NCBI RefSeq assembly: GCF_004193775.1
Contig: NC_041016.1
Span: 40,338,522-40,402,521, forward strand
From: Glycine soja
Lineage: Eukaryota > Streptophyta > Magnoliopsida > Fabales > Fabaceae
Direction: 5' to 3'
DNA: 64,000 nucleotides
Part shown: in pieces, positions 20,961 through 33,562 of the stretch
Numbering within the stretch: the first letter of the stretch is position 1
Layout: every line of letters begins with the position of its first letter
Translations under genes and position numbers: made by a program
Notes under the pieces: generated by a model
The model's database searches: none
The model's input: the letters and a program-made list of their open reading frames with translations, nothing else
Told to the model about the DNA's origin: nothing

Positions 20961-21245
20961 ATTTATTTTATATATATAGGCGTCTCGATCTTTCTCTCAT
21001 CCTTATGTTCACCATGACAAAAATGATTTTTTTTTATCATGAGAGCTTTGAATCCTTAACATTTCCTGGTAAGAAAAAAATACAGCAGGATATTAATTTC
21101 TAAATTTTATGGTTGCTTTAGTGCTTCCTAGTTAATATTCTATACAATTATTTTAAAGTTATTGTAAGCAATTTTAAGAACTATTATGCAACACTATATA
21201 AAGTTACGCAATTATATTTCATACTTAACAAATAAATGAACCATC

Positions 21246-21269
21246 GGGGGGGGGGGGGGGGGGGGGGGG
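21246..21269 (+). repeat. Poly-G run of 24 bases
   Basis: Twenty-four consecutive G, then CGGG, at the G-rich terminus of the small DNA element. It could form a G-quadruplex or could be inflated by sequencing or assembly error. Confidence 0.9.
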
Positions 21270-21554
21270 CGGGAAGGCTCTTGCTTGCCCCCTAATCCGT
21301 CTCTGCCCTGAAACTAAACTTAGTGACAACTTTCTAATAGAAGTGAGAGCCTACGTGCAACAATGAAGAGGTTGAGCTAACCCGTAGTTGCTTGCAATCT
21401 TTTTTGAACATGACATTTTCCAAGCCCATTTCCTAGATCTAGGTAGGGGAAAACAAAGAATAAGCTTCAGGTTCATGTGCTAGTAGACTCCCTCATCAAA
21501 AGATATGCGAGATGAGAAGAGCATACCATTTTAATCTCAAATACAAGCTCTCAT

Positions 21555-22083
21555 TGTTAGCATAATTTTACTCTCGTGTAATTTCCTAGGGTTTATCATA
21601 CAAGAAATTGTACTACAAGATCTTGAAGAATATAATTCCCACATCTATTATACTATATATGTAATTTTTATGAGAAACTTTAGAATACTTGCTCGAATCC
21701 ATAATATTGTTAAAAAATTATTAATAATGTTTCTCTCTTCTCTAACTTCCTTGGTCTCTCTAATAGTATAGAAACCCTTTGAACTTGTTGTTTGGCCTTT
21801 TCTATGTTCTCCACTTTTTTGTGAAAAAACTTAACAAATGTTTTCGAAATGTGTAAAAGAGAGAGAGAGAGGAGTTATTTTTTATTTCTTTTTCAAATCC
21901 CTTTTTCTTTGATGCCAAAATTAACCTTAATGAAGTGAGAAGAGAGAGACTTATTTTAATAACTTAAAATAACCCCCAATGATTTTAATATAATTTCAAG
22001 TCTAACAACCATCATATTAGACATCTTTTCATTAAAGTCATTCCACAATTACATGAGAAATTATTAGATTAAATAATCTGACA
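21555..22083 (-). mobile_element. Copia LTR, left copy (3' LTR of the minus-strand element)
   Basis: Plus-strand ends are TGTTAGCATAATTTTAC and AATCTGACA. It matches 30016-30566 along its length with clear divergence. On the minus strand it is preceded by AAGTGGGAGAATG, a polypurine tract. This orientation fits the minus-strand copia internal region at 22084-29168. Left flank 21550-21554 is CTCAT; the matching right flank of the array was not found. Confidence 0.75.
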
Positions 22084-23880
22084 TTCTCCCACTTGACTCG
22101 TGTGATGACTTGAAGATTCAACATAGTGGACACCATACGTTGAAATTATAACTCATCATTCTTAATTGAATTAAAATAATGGAATCATGAAGGTTGTAAG
22201 TTATCCAAACAACTTGGTCCCTTCCATGTATCACAAATCATTCAATTCAACTATACTTTAATTAATTAATGATGTATTATGTGTATTTAATATCCTTTCT
22301 AAGACACATTTTGTCATCTCACTAAAACCATAATATATACCATATATTGTGAATGACATAACAATCAAAAACACATTTCTAATTGAATTAACAAGTGTCA
22401 TACAATATGAGCATTACAACTATAATGCATATATATACATCACATTACATCGTTACAAGGACTTATCCATAATACCCATCCTTTCAACATGACCAATGAA
22501 TGTCTTGGGTGGTAAACCTTTCATCACGGATCTGCTATCATTAAATTTGTATGAATATGCCCAATTGACACTATATGTTTATGCACTTCTTTAGTTGACA
22601 GATACTTCAAATCCATGTGTTTTTCTCCTTTCGAGCATTTGTCATCCTTAGAGAATAAGGCAACTATAGAATTATCAATATTTGGTCGTGTACATGTTTG
22701 GGCAGAGATCATGCTCCCAAGCACTGATGCATAGGGGATAGACTCCAATTCCTTTCACTTATTCGACTAAACTTGTCCCCTTTCTGAATTGGAACAATCC
22801 CTATAGAGCACTTTTCCATTCTAAATCTCTCTAATACTTTATTGATATATCCTTTATGAGACAATCCCAACTAGGGGTGTGCTAAAATACCGGTCCAAAT
22901 TGGTTTTCATTTAAATATATTTTTTTTGGAAAAAATAGTTCAAAAGCTAGTTTGAAAACCAGTTCGAAACTGGTTTAGCTCTTAGAACTAGTTAAAAACT
23001 AGTTCAGTTCAAAACCAGTTTTTTAAAAGCAGTTCAATTTTGAACCAATTTCTAAATCAGTTTGACTATTTGGATATAAATCGAACTGGTTAAAACAATT
23101 CAAAACCAATTTAGTTCTATTTTTTTACTGAACTAGTTTTTGCACACCCCTAAATTTCCAACAATCCTTGTGTGTTATCACATAATGTTTTTATTCCTAT
23201 CACATAGGATGTCTCACCCATATCTTTCATTTCAAAGTTATTAAAGAGATACTTCTTTACATCATGTAACATAGCAACATCATTAGCAGCAAGCAAAATT
23301 TCATCAACATACAAGATTAAAATCACAAATATACTCCCACTGACCTTCATGTAGATACATTGATCAAACAATATTCTTTACAAAACCATACGATGTGATG
23401 GTATCATTGAAATTCCGATACCATTGTTTGGAAGTCTGTTTTAGTTCATATATTGACCTCTTTAAACACACTAGATTTTCCTTTCCTGTAGAAACAAATC
23501 TTTCAGGTTGATTCATATAAACTTCTTTCTCTAAGTCACCATACAAAAAGTAAGCCTTTACATCCATTTGCTGAAGCTCTAAATCATAATGAGCCACTAA
23601 AGGCAACATAATCCTCAAAAAGTCCTTCTTAGAAATAGGATAAAAGGTCTCTCTGTAGTCAATGCTATCTTTTTGAGTGAAACTTTTGGCAACGAGTTTA
23701 ACTTTGTACCTTTCGATATTTCCCTTAGAGTCACGCTTGGTCTTAAAGACCTATTTACAATTGACTCATTTTGAACCTTTAGGCAACTCAACTAGATTCC
23801 AAACTTTATTGTCATCCATTCATTTCAACTCTTCTTTCATAGCATTGAGCCACTTTCAGAATTGTCACTTTCTATGGCTT
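22084..23880 (-). pseudogene. Degenerate copia reverse transcriptase / RNase H region
   Basis: Reading leftward on the minus strand: KWLNAMKEELK with MDDNKVWNLVE (about 23860-23780), LELQQMDVKAYFLYGDLEKEVYMNQPE and LKRSIYELKQTSKQWY (23618-23364), FVILILYVDE (Y-V-D-E in place of YVDD), MESIPYASVLGSM (22748 on), and then KHMDLKYLSTKEV and MIADP near the pol end. Part of RNase H is deleted between the last two blocks. Several stops and frame changes occur, so it is dead. A MITE interrupts it at 22872-23152, and a large LTR-like insertion separates it from integrase. Confidence 0.85.
22872..23152. mobile_element. hAT-like MITE, 281 bp
   Basis: Perfect 11-bp terminal inverted repeats TAGGGGTGTGC / GCACACCCCTA. 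The interior has many AACTGGTTTTGAACC-like motifs. The related copia copy at about 31615-31630 lacks it (GACAATCCCAACAATCC), which gives an empty site. Flanks ATCCCAAC and TTTCCAAC suggest an imperfect 8-bp duplication, as for hAT elements. Confidence 0.75.
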
Positions 23881-23883
23881 ATG

Positions 23884-25557
23884 TGTCACTCTCAACTCCG
23901 ATATACATATTTATATAATACATTCATGTAAATGTGGAATTACATAAAATGATTTTATTCAATAAACATAAAAGAGCTCACGTGGGTAAAAGGTTTACAT
24001 TCTCGTTAATCACCAAATTAGAAACTTATCAATTCAGGCTATGAAAACATTTTCGACTCAAAACAAGGTCGTTCAAGTTTACAAAAGAACTTAAGTTAAG
24101 TAGAAGAACAAAATAAAGTAAAATTATATGTTTGGAACATCATGCAATTAAAATAGAAACTCATGCCCCAATGTCACATCCTATGAGAGCATTGTGTCCT
24201 GACGTCCTCCAGCACAAGGTTCCTTAAAGCAATCCCGTAGTCATCTGCTCCCACGAACACAAGGTTCGAGATCATCACAGGATCTAAATACAAACAACAC
24301 ACGTGGAGTGAGTTATCACATTCTTAAACAGGTAGAGATAAACAAAGACACACATATATAGTATAAGTATAACATGCTCAATTTAGCATAATTCGCATCA
24401 TTTTACCACTCATTGCATAACATCACTTGTCCCAAGGATTTAATCACAAAATTACATTCCACACCTTCACATTAATCACATGTTTAGAACAAAAAATCTC
24501 AAGTACAACATAACTTCTCACACTCACACAATTCATTACCCACTATCACGTAGCAAGTCATAATGATCATTACACAAGCGTTATGCAATATATACATTAA
24601 GAATCAATCCTATATGCAATGTGGTACCATGTTAGTGAAAAACCTTGTCGGGTGCCTAGGAGTACATGACAAGATAGACCACACACTAGTAAGCCAGGTC
24701 ACTCTCACTAGGTAAAATCATAGGTAGACCAGTCAGGGTCACGTTGTTTTGCAAGAATGCTCCAACCATGTGGGATCGATGCAGGATTAAAGGAGCACTC
24801 AAACCGAGTGTATTTACCCCCAAGGCCTAGGCTCTGAAGAGTCCGTCAGGGCCTCTCCCTCCTGATTCAGGTTCGACCCAAAAAACATTTTAACATGCAA
24901 ACTCTATCTATGAATTATACGAAACACACGACTCCTCAATTGTTCTCAAAATAATTTTAACTCGTTGGGTTCCCACAGTGGACCTCATCACAATACTTAT
25001 TGTGCATTAACTCGTCACCCTTAAAGGGTCTTACAGTCATGTGATTATACGATTCATAGCTCATAACTCAATGCACACAACATCTCAATACATGTGTAAT
25101 CTCATAATTTAACATAGACTCAACTTATCACATACACCCAATCTCAATCACAATGTTATAATCACAAAGTAACATGTTATCACACCTCATGAATCATATA
25201 CAAATCACACAATATTAATATATACATGACACAAACATAAACTTTACCGATGAGTTATGCAATACACACAACTACTTAAATGTTTTTAAAATCATTTTAA
25301 CTCGTTGCGCCTTAAAGTGATTCAACTCGTCGGGTTCCCACAATGGATACTATCACAAGACTCATCGCGCAAAAATTTGTCGCCCTTAAAAGGTCTTACA
25401 GTTGTGTGATTGTACAACTTATAGCTCACAACTCATTGTCATCACTTCACACTTCACAATAACATGTATAATCACATTCAGGAACATATTAATCCCACAC
25501 TTGTTCACAACACATGTCTCATCACACCTTTTCACTAACACATTATCACTTCCCATA

Positions 25558-25625
<68 letters not shown>

Positions 25626-26704
25626 TACAATAACAATCTTTCAACATTTAAGGCATATAATCATTCACTTATTCATTCGGTTAATAGCATAGACCATGTG
25701 ATCACATCATGGGGAACAAAACCCCTCAATCAATTTGAAGAAAACATGCAACAATCAAGAATTCCCAAATTTCTAGGTTTCTAACATTCAAAGACAAACA
25801 CTTGATTAAATCATCCAATTCACATTAGAGCATTAATTGACCTGTCAAACATGAGCAATTCGTAGTTATCATTGTACATGCAAAATTAAAATGCATAAAA
25901 CACCCCAAAATTAAGGATCCCTACACATGTTCACTCTAACTCCAATTTGAACATCTAAGGATCCCTAGACATGTTCACTCTAACCCCAATTGCGATAAAC
26001 TAATCCCTTAACTCTAAGTGGGCTCACGTGTGTAATCTAGCAGTGATAGTTGAATCTCTAGAGGTTCCCTAAGATTCCTCAAGCTTTTCATTTGGTTGCT
26101 CTGCTAGAGTTTCCAAGCATTAGAGAGAAAGCGAAGGAATTGAAGCCTCAATTTCATTGTCTCCATGTAAGGGGTATTTCTCTCTCTACAGACATTCATT
26201 AGCAAATCCCAATGGTATGAACCTACGAAATTGAGTACCATAAACGATTTCTGAGTTTCAAAATAATCCAACGGTTAACGAGTTTAAGATTGTAGTTTTA
26301 CTAGGATGGATTTGGGTATATGCGGGAAAAAGATAGGATTTTTGGAGAGGAAGAGAGAACAAATTTAGGAGGAAGAGAGCATAAAAACATATCATAAGTG
26401 TAAAAATTGATCGAATATTTATTTATTTATAGTTAGGGTACTTTGAGCTTATTATTTAGTCTATTTTTCTTTATTTTATTATTTTATAAAAAAGAACTCT
26501 ATTTTACTACTTTATTAAATAAATAACCAATTAAAATATTCGTTTATTTTTCTAAAACATCATTTTACTCTATTTATTTTCTAATATTACGAAACCCTTA
26601 TTTTAGTTAACAAAAATCCCTTTCTCTCATTTATTTAATTTCTAAAAAATCTATTAGTTTTTAGATAAAAGTCTTTATTTGTTTTACATAAAAGGCATGT
26701 TACA
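23884..26704 (-). mobile_element. Large solo LTR-like insertion (about 2.8 kb) in the copia pol gene
   Basis: Separates copia sequence that was contiguous (FRQ before it, AIESDNSEKW after it). Minus-strand ends are TGTAACATGCC and GAGTGACA, an LTR-like TG...CA pair. A TATA-like CTATAAATAAATA lies near 26425 on the minus strand, and there is no coding domain. Flanking pentamers TTATG and TCTTG match poorly (3 of 5), so the boundary is tentative. Inside, a unit of about 340 bp (from 24900 and again from 25240; shared ACTCGTtGGGTTCCCACA and AAGGGTCTTACAG) is tandemly duplicated. Confidence 0.5.
25562..25623. repeat. (TA)n microsatellite
   Basis: About 31 uninterrupted AT dinucleotides inside the LTR-like insertion. 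Confidence 0.95.
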
Positions 26705-26709
26705 TCTTG

Positions 26710-29168
26710 TCTAAAAGAAAATGGATATTCACCAATGCTCAAGTCCCATTCATGTTCAAGCGAATACACAAATAGCTGACCTTCTTTGCCTTTCAGGCCT
26801 TCTTGTTCTTGGTGTTATTTGTTGCTTCTCTTCAATCACTTGTTCATTTATGAATTGCACATTGTCTGCTGGTTCATCATCCTCTGGGTTTTCAATATTA
26901 TGTTGTCTCTGGGTGTTGATTGAATGTAATATAACCAAAGGAACAACATCTTGATGAGGGACTTTAGGTGAAGAAAATTCACCACGAGTCTTTACAATAT
27001 CCACCTTTCATGATTTCTCACTCTCAATAAACTGACCATTTTCAATGACCTGAGCTTTACCAGACTCAATTATTCTCATACTATGGTTAGGACAATAGAA
27101 TCTATAACTTTTGGACTTTTCAAGATACCCAATGAAGAAACAACTAATGGTCTTGCATCAAGCTTCTTTTCATGTGGATTATACACCTTTACTTCTGTCG
27201 GACAACCCTAAACATGGAGATGCCTCAAATTGGGTTTCCTTCCCATCAACCATTCATAAAGAGTCTTAGGAACTACCATAGTAGGAACCCTCTTAAGCAA
27301 ATATGCAACGGTCTTTAATGCATGCATCCACAAAGATAAAAGTACAATACTATAATTCAACATAGACCTAACCATATCCATTAGAATACAATTTTTCCTT
27401 TCAGCCACACCATTCTATTGCAGAGTGTCAAGCATAGTATACTATGCACATATGTCTCTACTTTCAAGGAACCTTGCAAATGAACCTAGACAATATCCAT
27501 TTTCATTGTATTTTCCATAAAATTTGCTACCTCTATCAAACCTTACAACTTTCACTTTTCTGTCCAATTGCCTTTCTACCCCATCAATGAACACTTTTAA
27601 GGTATCCAATGATTGAGATTTTTCAAGTAGAAGATACACATAACAATAACATGAAATGTCATAAATAAAGGTGATAAATTACTTTTCACCACCCCTAGAT
27701 GGAATGTTGAAGGGTCCACAAATACCAGTTTGTATCAATCTTATAAGTTCATTACTTCTTGTAGCAAAATTCTTTCATATTTGTTTGGTTTACTTCCCTT
27801 TAATGTAATCGAAACATATATCCCAATTGCTAATATCTAGTTGAGGAAAAATTTCATTTTTCATTAACCTCATTATCCTTTCTTTGGATATGTGTCCTAA
27901 TTTTGATGCCACAAATAAGCAAAACTATCATCATGCACATTTCGCTTACTACCAACATCAATTCAACATTAAACAAGGATTCCATAAACTTTACATCAAG
28001 ATTCAAACAATCTATTAAAGTACCATATCCATGATAGTACATATCCATAAACAAAAAAATACATTGTTTCCAATCTTGAAACTAAAACCTAATTCATCCA
28101 ACTTTGCAACATAAACTAAATTCTTGAAACATCTAGGTACATAGAGACATCCTTCCAAATCTACATGACACCCAATGTCCAAGATTAATTTGTAAGTCCC
28201 AATGCCCTCTATTCTTGCCCTCATTCTATTTCCTATGTAGAGAAACTCTTTAATTCCTTTTATGGTTTGGATTGAAAGAAATCCCTGCATAATATGTGAC
28301 ACATGCGTAGTTGCTCCAGAATCAAGCCACCAAGTATTATTAGGTACCTAAATAAGATTTGATTAGAAATTTACTGATTTATAAAATATACCTTTCTTTT
28401 TAAACAATCCTTCTTGAAGTGGCCACTCTACTTGCAGACACAATACTTCTTTTCTTTATGGACTCCTCCCTCTTTAACCTTTATATGGGATTTGTCCTTG
28501 TCCTTTTTACTCGGCTTGCTCTTAGTGGTACTAGCTTCATCATGGATCATGAGATGAATTGAGTTGTTCTTCATTTTCTTCAATCTCCATGCCTATGGAA
28601 TTAACATGGCCTTAATTTCTTGAAAATTCCATTTTTCCTTAAGAGTGTTATGGGTCACTTGAAATTGGTCAAATTCAGCATGAAGAAAGTTCAAAATAAA
28701 TTGTACTAGAAAGGACTCACTCACTTGCATCCTAGTGGAATTCAACTTTGCTGCCAAATTAGCCATTTCTATGACATGATCATAAATTGGTTAAGACCAA
28801 TCAAATTTCTTGTTGGTTAAACTCACTTGATAGGTTCCCCATAATCGACTTGTCAGTAATGTTAGATTGTGAGCAATCCTTGACCAATTTGATGAACTCC
28901 TTGCATTCTTTGTTTTTGGGCATATATTGCTTCACATTTGCTATCTCATGAGGTTCAATGCCAATCTGTTAGACCACTCCCAAGTCTTATGGAGAGACTT
29001 GTCATCATCAATATTGGTCTCTGTAATGATGGAAGGGCTTTCATCCATTATCAATGTCAAGTATAAGTCCATTACACCCAGTTGAAATTGGATCATTTCA
29101 GACCAATAATTATAACTCAACCCATTGAACTTGATCATTAAGTTGCCAAAATCAAACATGTTAGCCAT
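26710..29168 (-). pseudogene. Degenerate copia gag, protease and integrase region
   Basis: Minus strand from 29168: MANMFDFGNLMIKFNGLSY (gag start); a zinc-knuckle remnant with SGHFKKDC near 28420; WWLDSGATTHVSH (protease Asp) near 28340; a GIGTYKLILDIGCHVDLEG-like pre-integrase part; integrase with VVRFDRGSKFYGKYNENGY, MAERKNCILMDMVRSML (E of the D,D,E triad in the AERKN motif) and RKPNLRHLHV (27408-27208); then an acidic linker ending near 26710. Stops and frameshifts occur throughout. It continues beyond the LTR-like insertion into reverse transcriptase. Confidence 0.85.
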
Positions 29169-29859
29169 AGCTGCATATAGTTAAACATACTTACACATTA
29201 ATGCTTTTAGTAAACATAATGGATTTAAACTATATAGATTTTAATCATGTATCTAAGTTCAACTTTAGGTGATAAATAAACACATTTTCTTATCAATAAT
29301 TATGCCAAAAAAATTACTTTAACGAACATTAAACAATACTATTCTTGGCATGCATGATATCTTTGGATAAACATACACTCAACAAGTATGAAAACAAATT
29401 CTTAATATCATTAATTATAAGCAATGATTTACCTTTGGGTAATCCATATAAGCCTTATAATTAAAATTTTTGTTCAACCCAAACATAAAATATACAACAT
29501 CATTATGTCAATCAATAATAATTTGAAAATATAAAATCATATAGATTTGATCACTTTGGTGAATAACAAATCTCTCTTCAATATGTAATTCTAAATTAAT
29601 TATTTTTTGTAAAAAAAATTTAAAAATATTACAATTTCATTCTCTGAAATAACAATTTTACAAACTACTTTTTAACATCACCAAAAGAATATAAATTTGC
29701 CGGTGCAATATTCATTGAAGAAAAGAATTATTTTTCTATCGTATATATACTTTCATGTGCAAGCCATAACTTTACAAACACCAATGGTATATTCTATTTA
29801 ATGCTAATAAAATCATTCGATCATAACATTTGCATAACGTGTGTTTGCATTTATTTCTG

Positions 29860-29861
<2 letters not shown>

Positions 29862-29952
<91 letters not shown>
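29862..29952. repeat. (TA)n microsatellite
   Basis: About 45 AT dinucleotides in the copia leader between primer-binding site and gag. Confidence 0.95.
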
Positions 29953-29953
<1 letters not shown>

Positions 29954-30001
29954 CATAAGCTTGAACAATGTAAATGGAGAAAAATGATATTTGTAACATG
30001 A

Positions 30002-30013
30002 GCTATGATACCA
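30002..30013 (-). other. Copia primer-binding site (initiator tRNA-Met)
   Basis: Minus strand reads TGGTATCATAGC two bases after the LTR end; one mismatch to the standard plant TGGTATCAGAGC. Fixes the direction of this copia element as minus. Confidence 0.8.
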
Positions 30014-30015
30014 AT

Positions 30016-30566
30016 TGTTAGCATAATTTTACTTTGATGTGTCATTTCTTAGGATTTATCATACAAGAAATTACACTACATGATCTTGGATAATATAATA
30101 CTCATATCTACTAGACTCTATAATTTCTATGATAAAATTTAGAATATCTACCCAGTTCCATAGTGTTGTTCAAAAATCATTACCAATGTTTCTCTATTCT
30201 CTAACTTCCTTTACTTGGTCTCTCTGATGGTCTAGAAACCCTTTGAACATGTTGTTGGCCTTTTTTGTGTTCTCCCCTTTTTTATCTGATGAGAAAACCT
30301 AACAAATATTTTCAAAATGTGTAAAGAGAGAGAGAGATAAGTTATCTTTTATTTCTTTTTTGATAACCTCCTTTTTCAAATCCCTTTTTCTTTAATGCCA
30401 AAATTAACCTTAATGAAATGAAAAGAGAAAGGCTTATTTTAATAACTTAAAATAAATCCCTATGACTTTTATATAATTTCAAGTCTAACAACTATCACAT
30501 TAGACATCTTTTCATTAAAGTCATTCCATCATTACATGAGTCATTATTAGATTAAATAATCTAGCA
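30016..30566 (-). mobile_element. Copia LTR, central copy (5' LTR of the minus-strand element)
   Basis: Homologous to 21555-22083 (same TGTTAGCATAATTTTAC start on the plus strand, ending AATCTAGCA). It is followed on the plus strand by TTCTCCTACTTGG, the complement of a polypurine tract. It therefore serves both as the 5' LTR of the element to its left and as the 3' LTR of a partial element to its right. Confidence 0.75.
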
Positions 30567-31793
30567 TTCTCCTACTTGGCTCATGTGATGATTTGAAGAT
30601 TCAACATTAAACTGTAAGTGTGCACCATACGTTGAAATTATAAGTCATCATCCTTAATTGAATTAAAATGATTGAATCATAGCAGTTGCAAGTTATCTAA
30701 ACAACTTGGTCAATTTTAATTAATACTTTAATATGTGTCTTTAATATCCTTTCTAAGACACATTTTGTCATCTCACTAAAACCATAATGAATACCATATA
30801 TTGTGAATGACATAACAATCAAAAACACATATGTAATTGAATTCAAAGTGTCATATAGTACAAGCATTACAACTATAATGTGTGTGTGTGTGTCACATTA
30901 CATTGTTAACAAGGACTTATCCATAATGCCTATCCTTTCAACATGGCCAATGAATGTCTTAGGTGGTAAACCTTTAGTCAACAAATATGCTATCATTAAG
31001 TTTGTACCAATATACTTAATTGACACTACGTGTTTACACTTCTTCTTTACTTGAAAAATACTTCAAAGTATTTGTCATTCTTAGAGAAGAAGATTTTTGT
31101 ACAGTTATCACAATAAATTCTTAATGGTTTGGCTATATTGTCAATAATTTAAAACACTGAAGTATAGTTCCATAACAACAATGCTTGAACTGTGGCCTCA
31201 AAGCATGCCACAGACTCAACCTCCATGGTAGAAGTGACAATCACCTATAGTTTTGCACTTTTCCATGATACCACTCTTCTAGCAAAAAAGAAAGATGTAT
31301 CCAAATGTAGACTTCCTTGAGTCTAGGCATCCAATATAGTCTGAATTCGAGTAGCCAATCACTTCAAGGTGATTTGACCTCCTATATGGGAGCATGTAAT
31401 CCTTGGTTTCTTGTAAATTCCTAAAAACTTTCTTTGCAACTTTATAGTTTTCTATTCACTGATGCATAGGGGATAGACTCCATTTCCTTTCGTTCCAAGT
31501 CATTTCTAGGACATTGCATTTGACTAAACTTGTCCCCTTTATGAATTGGAACAATCCCTGCAGAGTACTTTTCCATTCTAAATCTCTCTAATACTTTATT
31601 TATATATCCTTTCTGAGACAATCCCAACAATCCTTGTGACCTACCACAAAATATTTCTATTCCTATCACATAGGGTGCCTAACCTATATCTTTCATTTCA
31701 AAGTTATTACAGAGATACTTCTTTACATCATGTAACGTAACAACATCATTAGCATCATTATTACATGAGCCATTATTAGATTAATTAATCTAA
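30567..31793 (-). pseudogene. Second, partial copia internal region (pol 3' end) plus LTR relic
   Basis: Contains the same pol end as 22084-23150, e.g. GYINKVLERFRMEKYSAG, GDKFSQMQCPRNDLERK and MESIPYASV (31669-31442), with RNase H remnants to about 30930 (LPPKTFIGHVER-like). It breaks inside reverse transcriptase at about 31750. There the sequence jumps to an LTR-end fragment (31753-31793, ATTACATGAGCCATTATTAG...AATCTAACA). The layout LTR-internal-LTR-internal-LTR relic suggests recombination between tandem copies. Confidence 0.7.
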
Positions 31794-32523
31794 CACCCAC
31801 TCCAAAGATACTCGAGTCAGGGAACATGGCAACGTCCATGTTGCATTTGAACGTGCTTGCACATGGCTTTTTCCATGCTTGAGAGTATGTTTTGCTACTA
31901 GGAGGACAACCATTGGTACGTAGTTGTGCGGTTTTCTATGGCATGGTGTCGCCACGAATAGATATAATCCTTTGAGAGATTAAATGATATGTGAAGAGGA
32001 TTTTCAATGTTTTGCCAGAGCTTTCCATTCATTCGACGCCATAGGCACCACTATCCAACTATAAGTGAAAGAACTTTCCATCTTGTAGGTGTTTCAAGAG
32101 TTGGAAAATGCATGATTTAATGTTTTCTGCATTAGCGCATGGTCTTCCAACAACCAGAATGCATCCAGACCTATGTAGCTTGGGAGCAACCAAATAATGT
32201 ATGCTATTATGATTTGGTGCAGCTTTCACAGCAAGGGCAAAGAGAAGTACATCACACTCCTTTTGAGTTCAATCTGAGCCTTGTTGGGAAGTTGTCCCTC
32301 CCCATACGCTAGATGAAAATCTTGATTTTTTGAGGGACATTAAGATTCCATAATGAGTTCCAATCTCCTTGTTTTCAAAAGGATGAATTATCTATTAGAT
32401 TCTCCATGGCATGATAATATTCTAACTCTACATAATAGTTGCCATCTCTACTAAGGTATCATGTCAATTTGTCCTCATTATTGCCAAAGTGAAGGGACAT
32501 GTTAAGAATGAACCTAACACTTC
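31794..32523. other. Unrecognised 730-bp stretch
   Basis: More balanced base composition than the surroundings, but no open frame of useful length and no domain I recognise on either strand. It may be an old LINE or gene fragment. Confidence 0.35.
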
Positions 32524-33479
32524 ATCCTTAGACACAACCAATAGAGAATTTACAAGTGGTAAAATAAAAAGAAAAAATATTCATTATTTATTGGATTTAA
32601 TTTGATTCCTTCTAATAAGGATATGATATAATGAGTTTCCTTTAATAAAACTTTAATTTTATGATGAAATGTTAGATATTTTCATAAAGTAAAAAAAAAT
32701 AGTTATCTTTTATTTATGTAAATGAAAAATCAATTATGAAGAATAATACACCACTAAATGCATGAGTCAATCATGCGAAATTGTTTCAGCTTAACCAGAA
32801 GTCTCAAGTTCAAGTCTTGAGTATATAACTACATTAAATACTTATTTGTCGCACAAACTCAAATATATTGAGGATCAACAAGAATAATCAAGTTATTTTA
32901 TGCATGAGTTTATACTAAACGAGAAATTATATATATATTCTCTATGTATTTTTTAATATATTTTGTATTATTAGTTAAAAATTTATAAGAGCACCTCCAA
33001 TAGGTGTTCTTACACCCTGATATTCCATACGATATCTATCTTGTTAAGATCTATTGTAGGAGCAAGATGATAGATCTCTACCCTGGAAATCTATTCTTCT
33101 ACAAGAACAAACAAGATCTGCACGTGAATCTAAAAAATGATATTTTAATGTCTCTCTCCATAAAACTAAAAAAGTGATTAATTAGTTTTAATTATTTTAA
33201 AATAAATTATAAATAAATATTAGAAAGTAGTTTCATTGTGGGATCTAAAAAAGTAATTTAAGATCACAAAGTTTGATACTTTATTAGAACAAAAAGTTGA
33301 AAAGATATCCAGAGTTATGTGACCGTAAGGTTCACCAAAATGTTGGTTAAAATCACGTAACTTGATATTTTATTGGAAATGCTCTAAGAGACTCATCTTT
33401 AAAAATAAAATTCATTAAATAAAAATTGTAACTTATTATTTAATAACTTTAAGTAAATTTAAATGTGTTAAAAGTGTAA

Positions 33480-33562
<83 letters not shown>

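Larger units (their letters stand above)
19052..21304. mobile_element. Small non-autonomous DNA element with 10-bp target duplication, carrying solo LTR B
   Basis: The left end ATGGACGGATCC...GGGGGCA and the right end read inward AGAGACGGATTAGGGGGCA form short imperfect inverted termini. Flanks GCCCTGGAAC (19042-19051) and GCCCTGAAAC (21305-21314) look like a 10-bp target duplication with one mismatch. Without the inserted LTR (1,531 bp plus duplication) the element is about 717 bp and non-coding. The superfamily is uncertain; the duplication length suggests Mutator-like. Confidence 0.5.

Noticed and set aside
23884..26704. Helitron as an explanation for the 2.8-kb insertion
   Set aside because: No TC start, no CTRR end with upstream hairpin, and no A-T insertion site; TG...CA ends and a TATA box fit an LTR better.
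29772..30045. Frames of repeated Ile-Tyr across 29.8-30.0 kb, and similar at 25.4-25.7 kb
   Set aside because: They are translations of (TA)n microsatellites.
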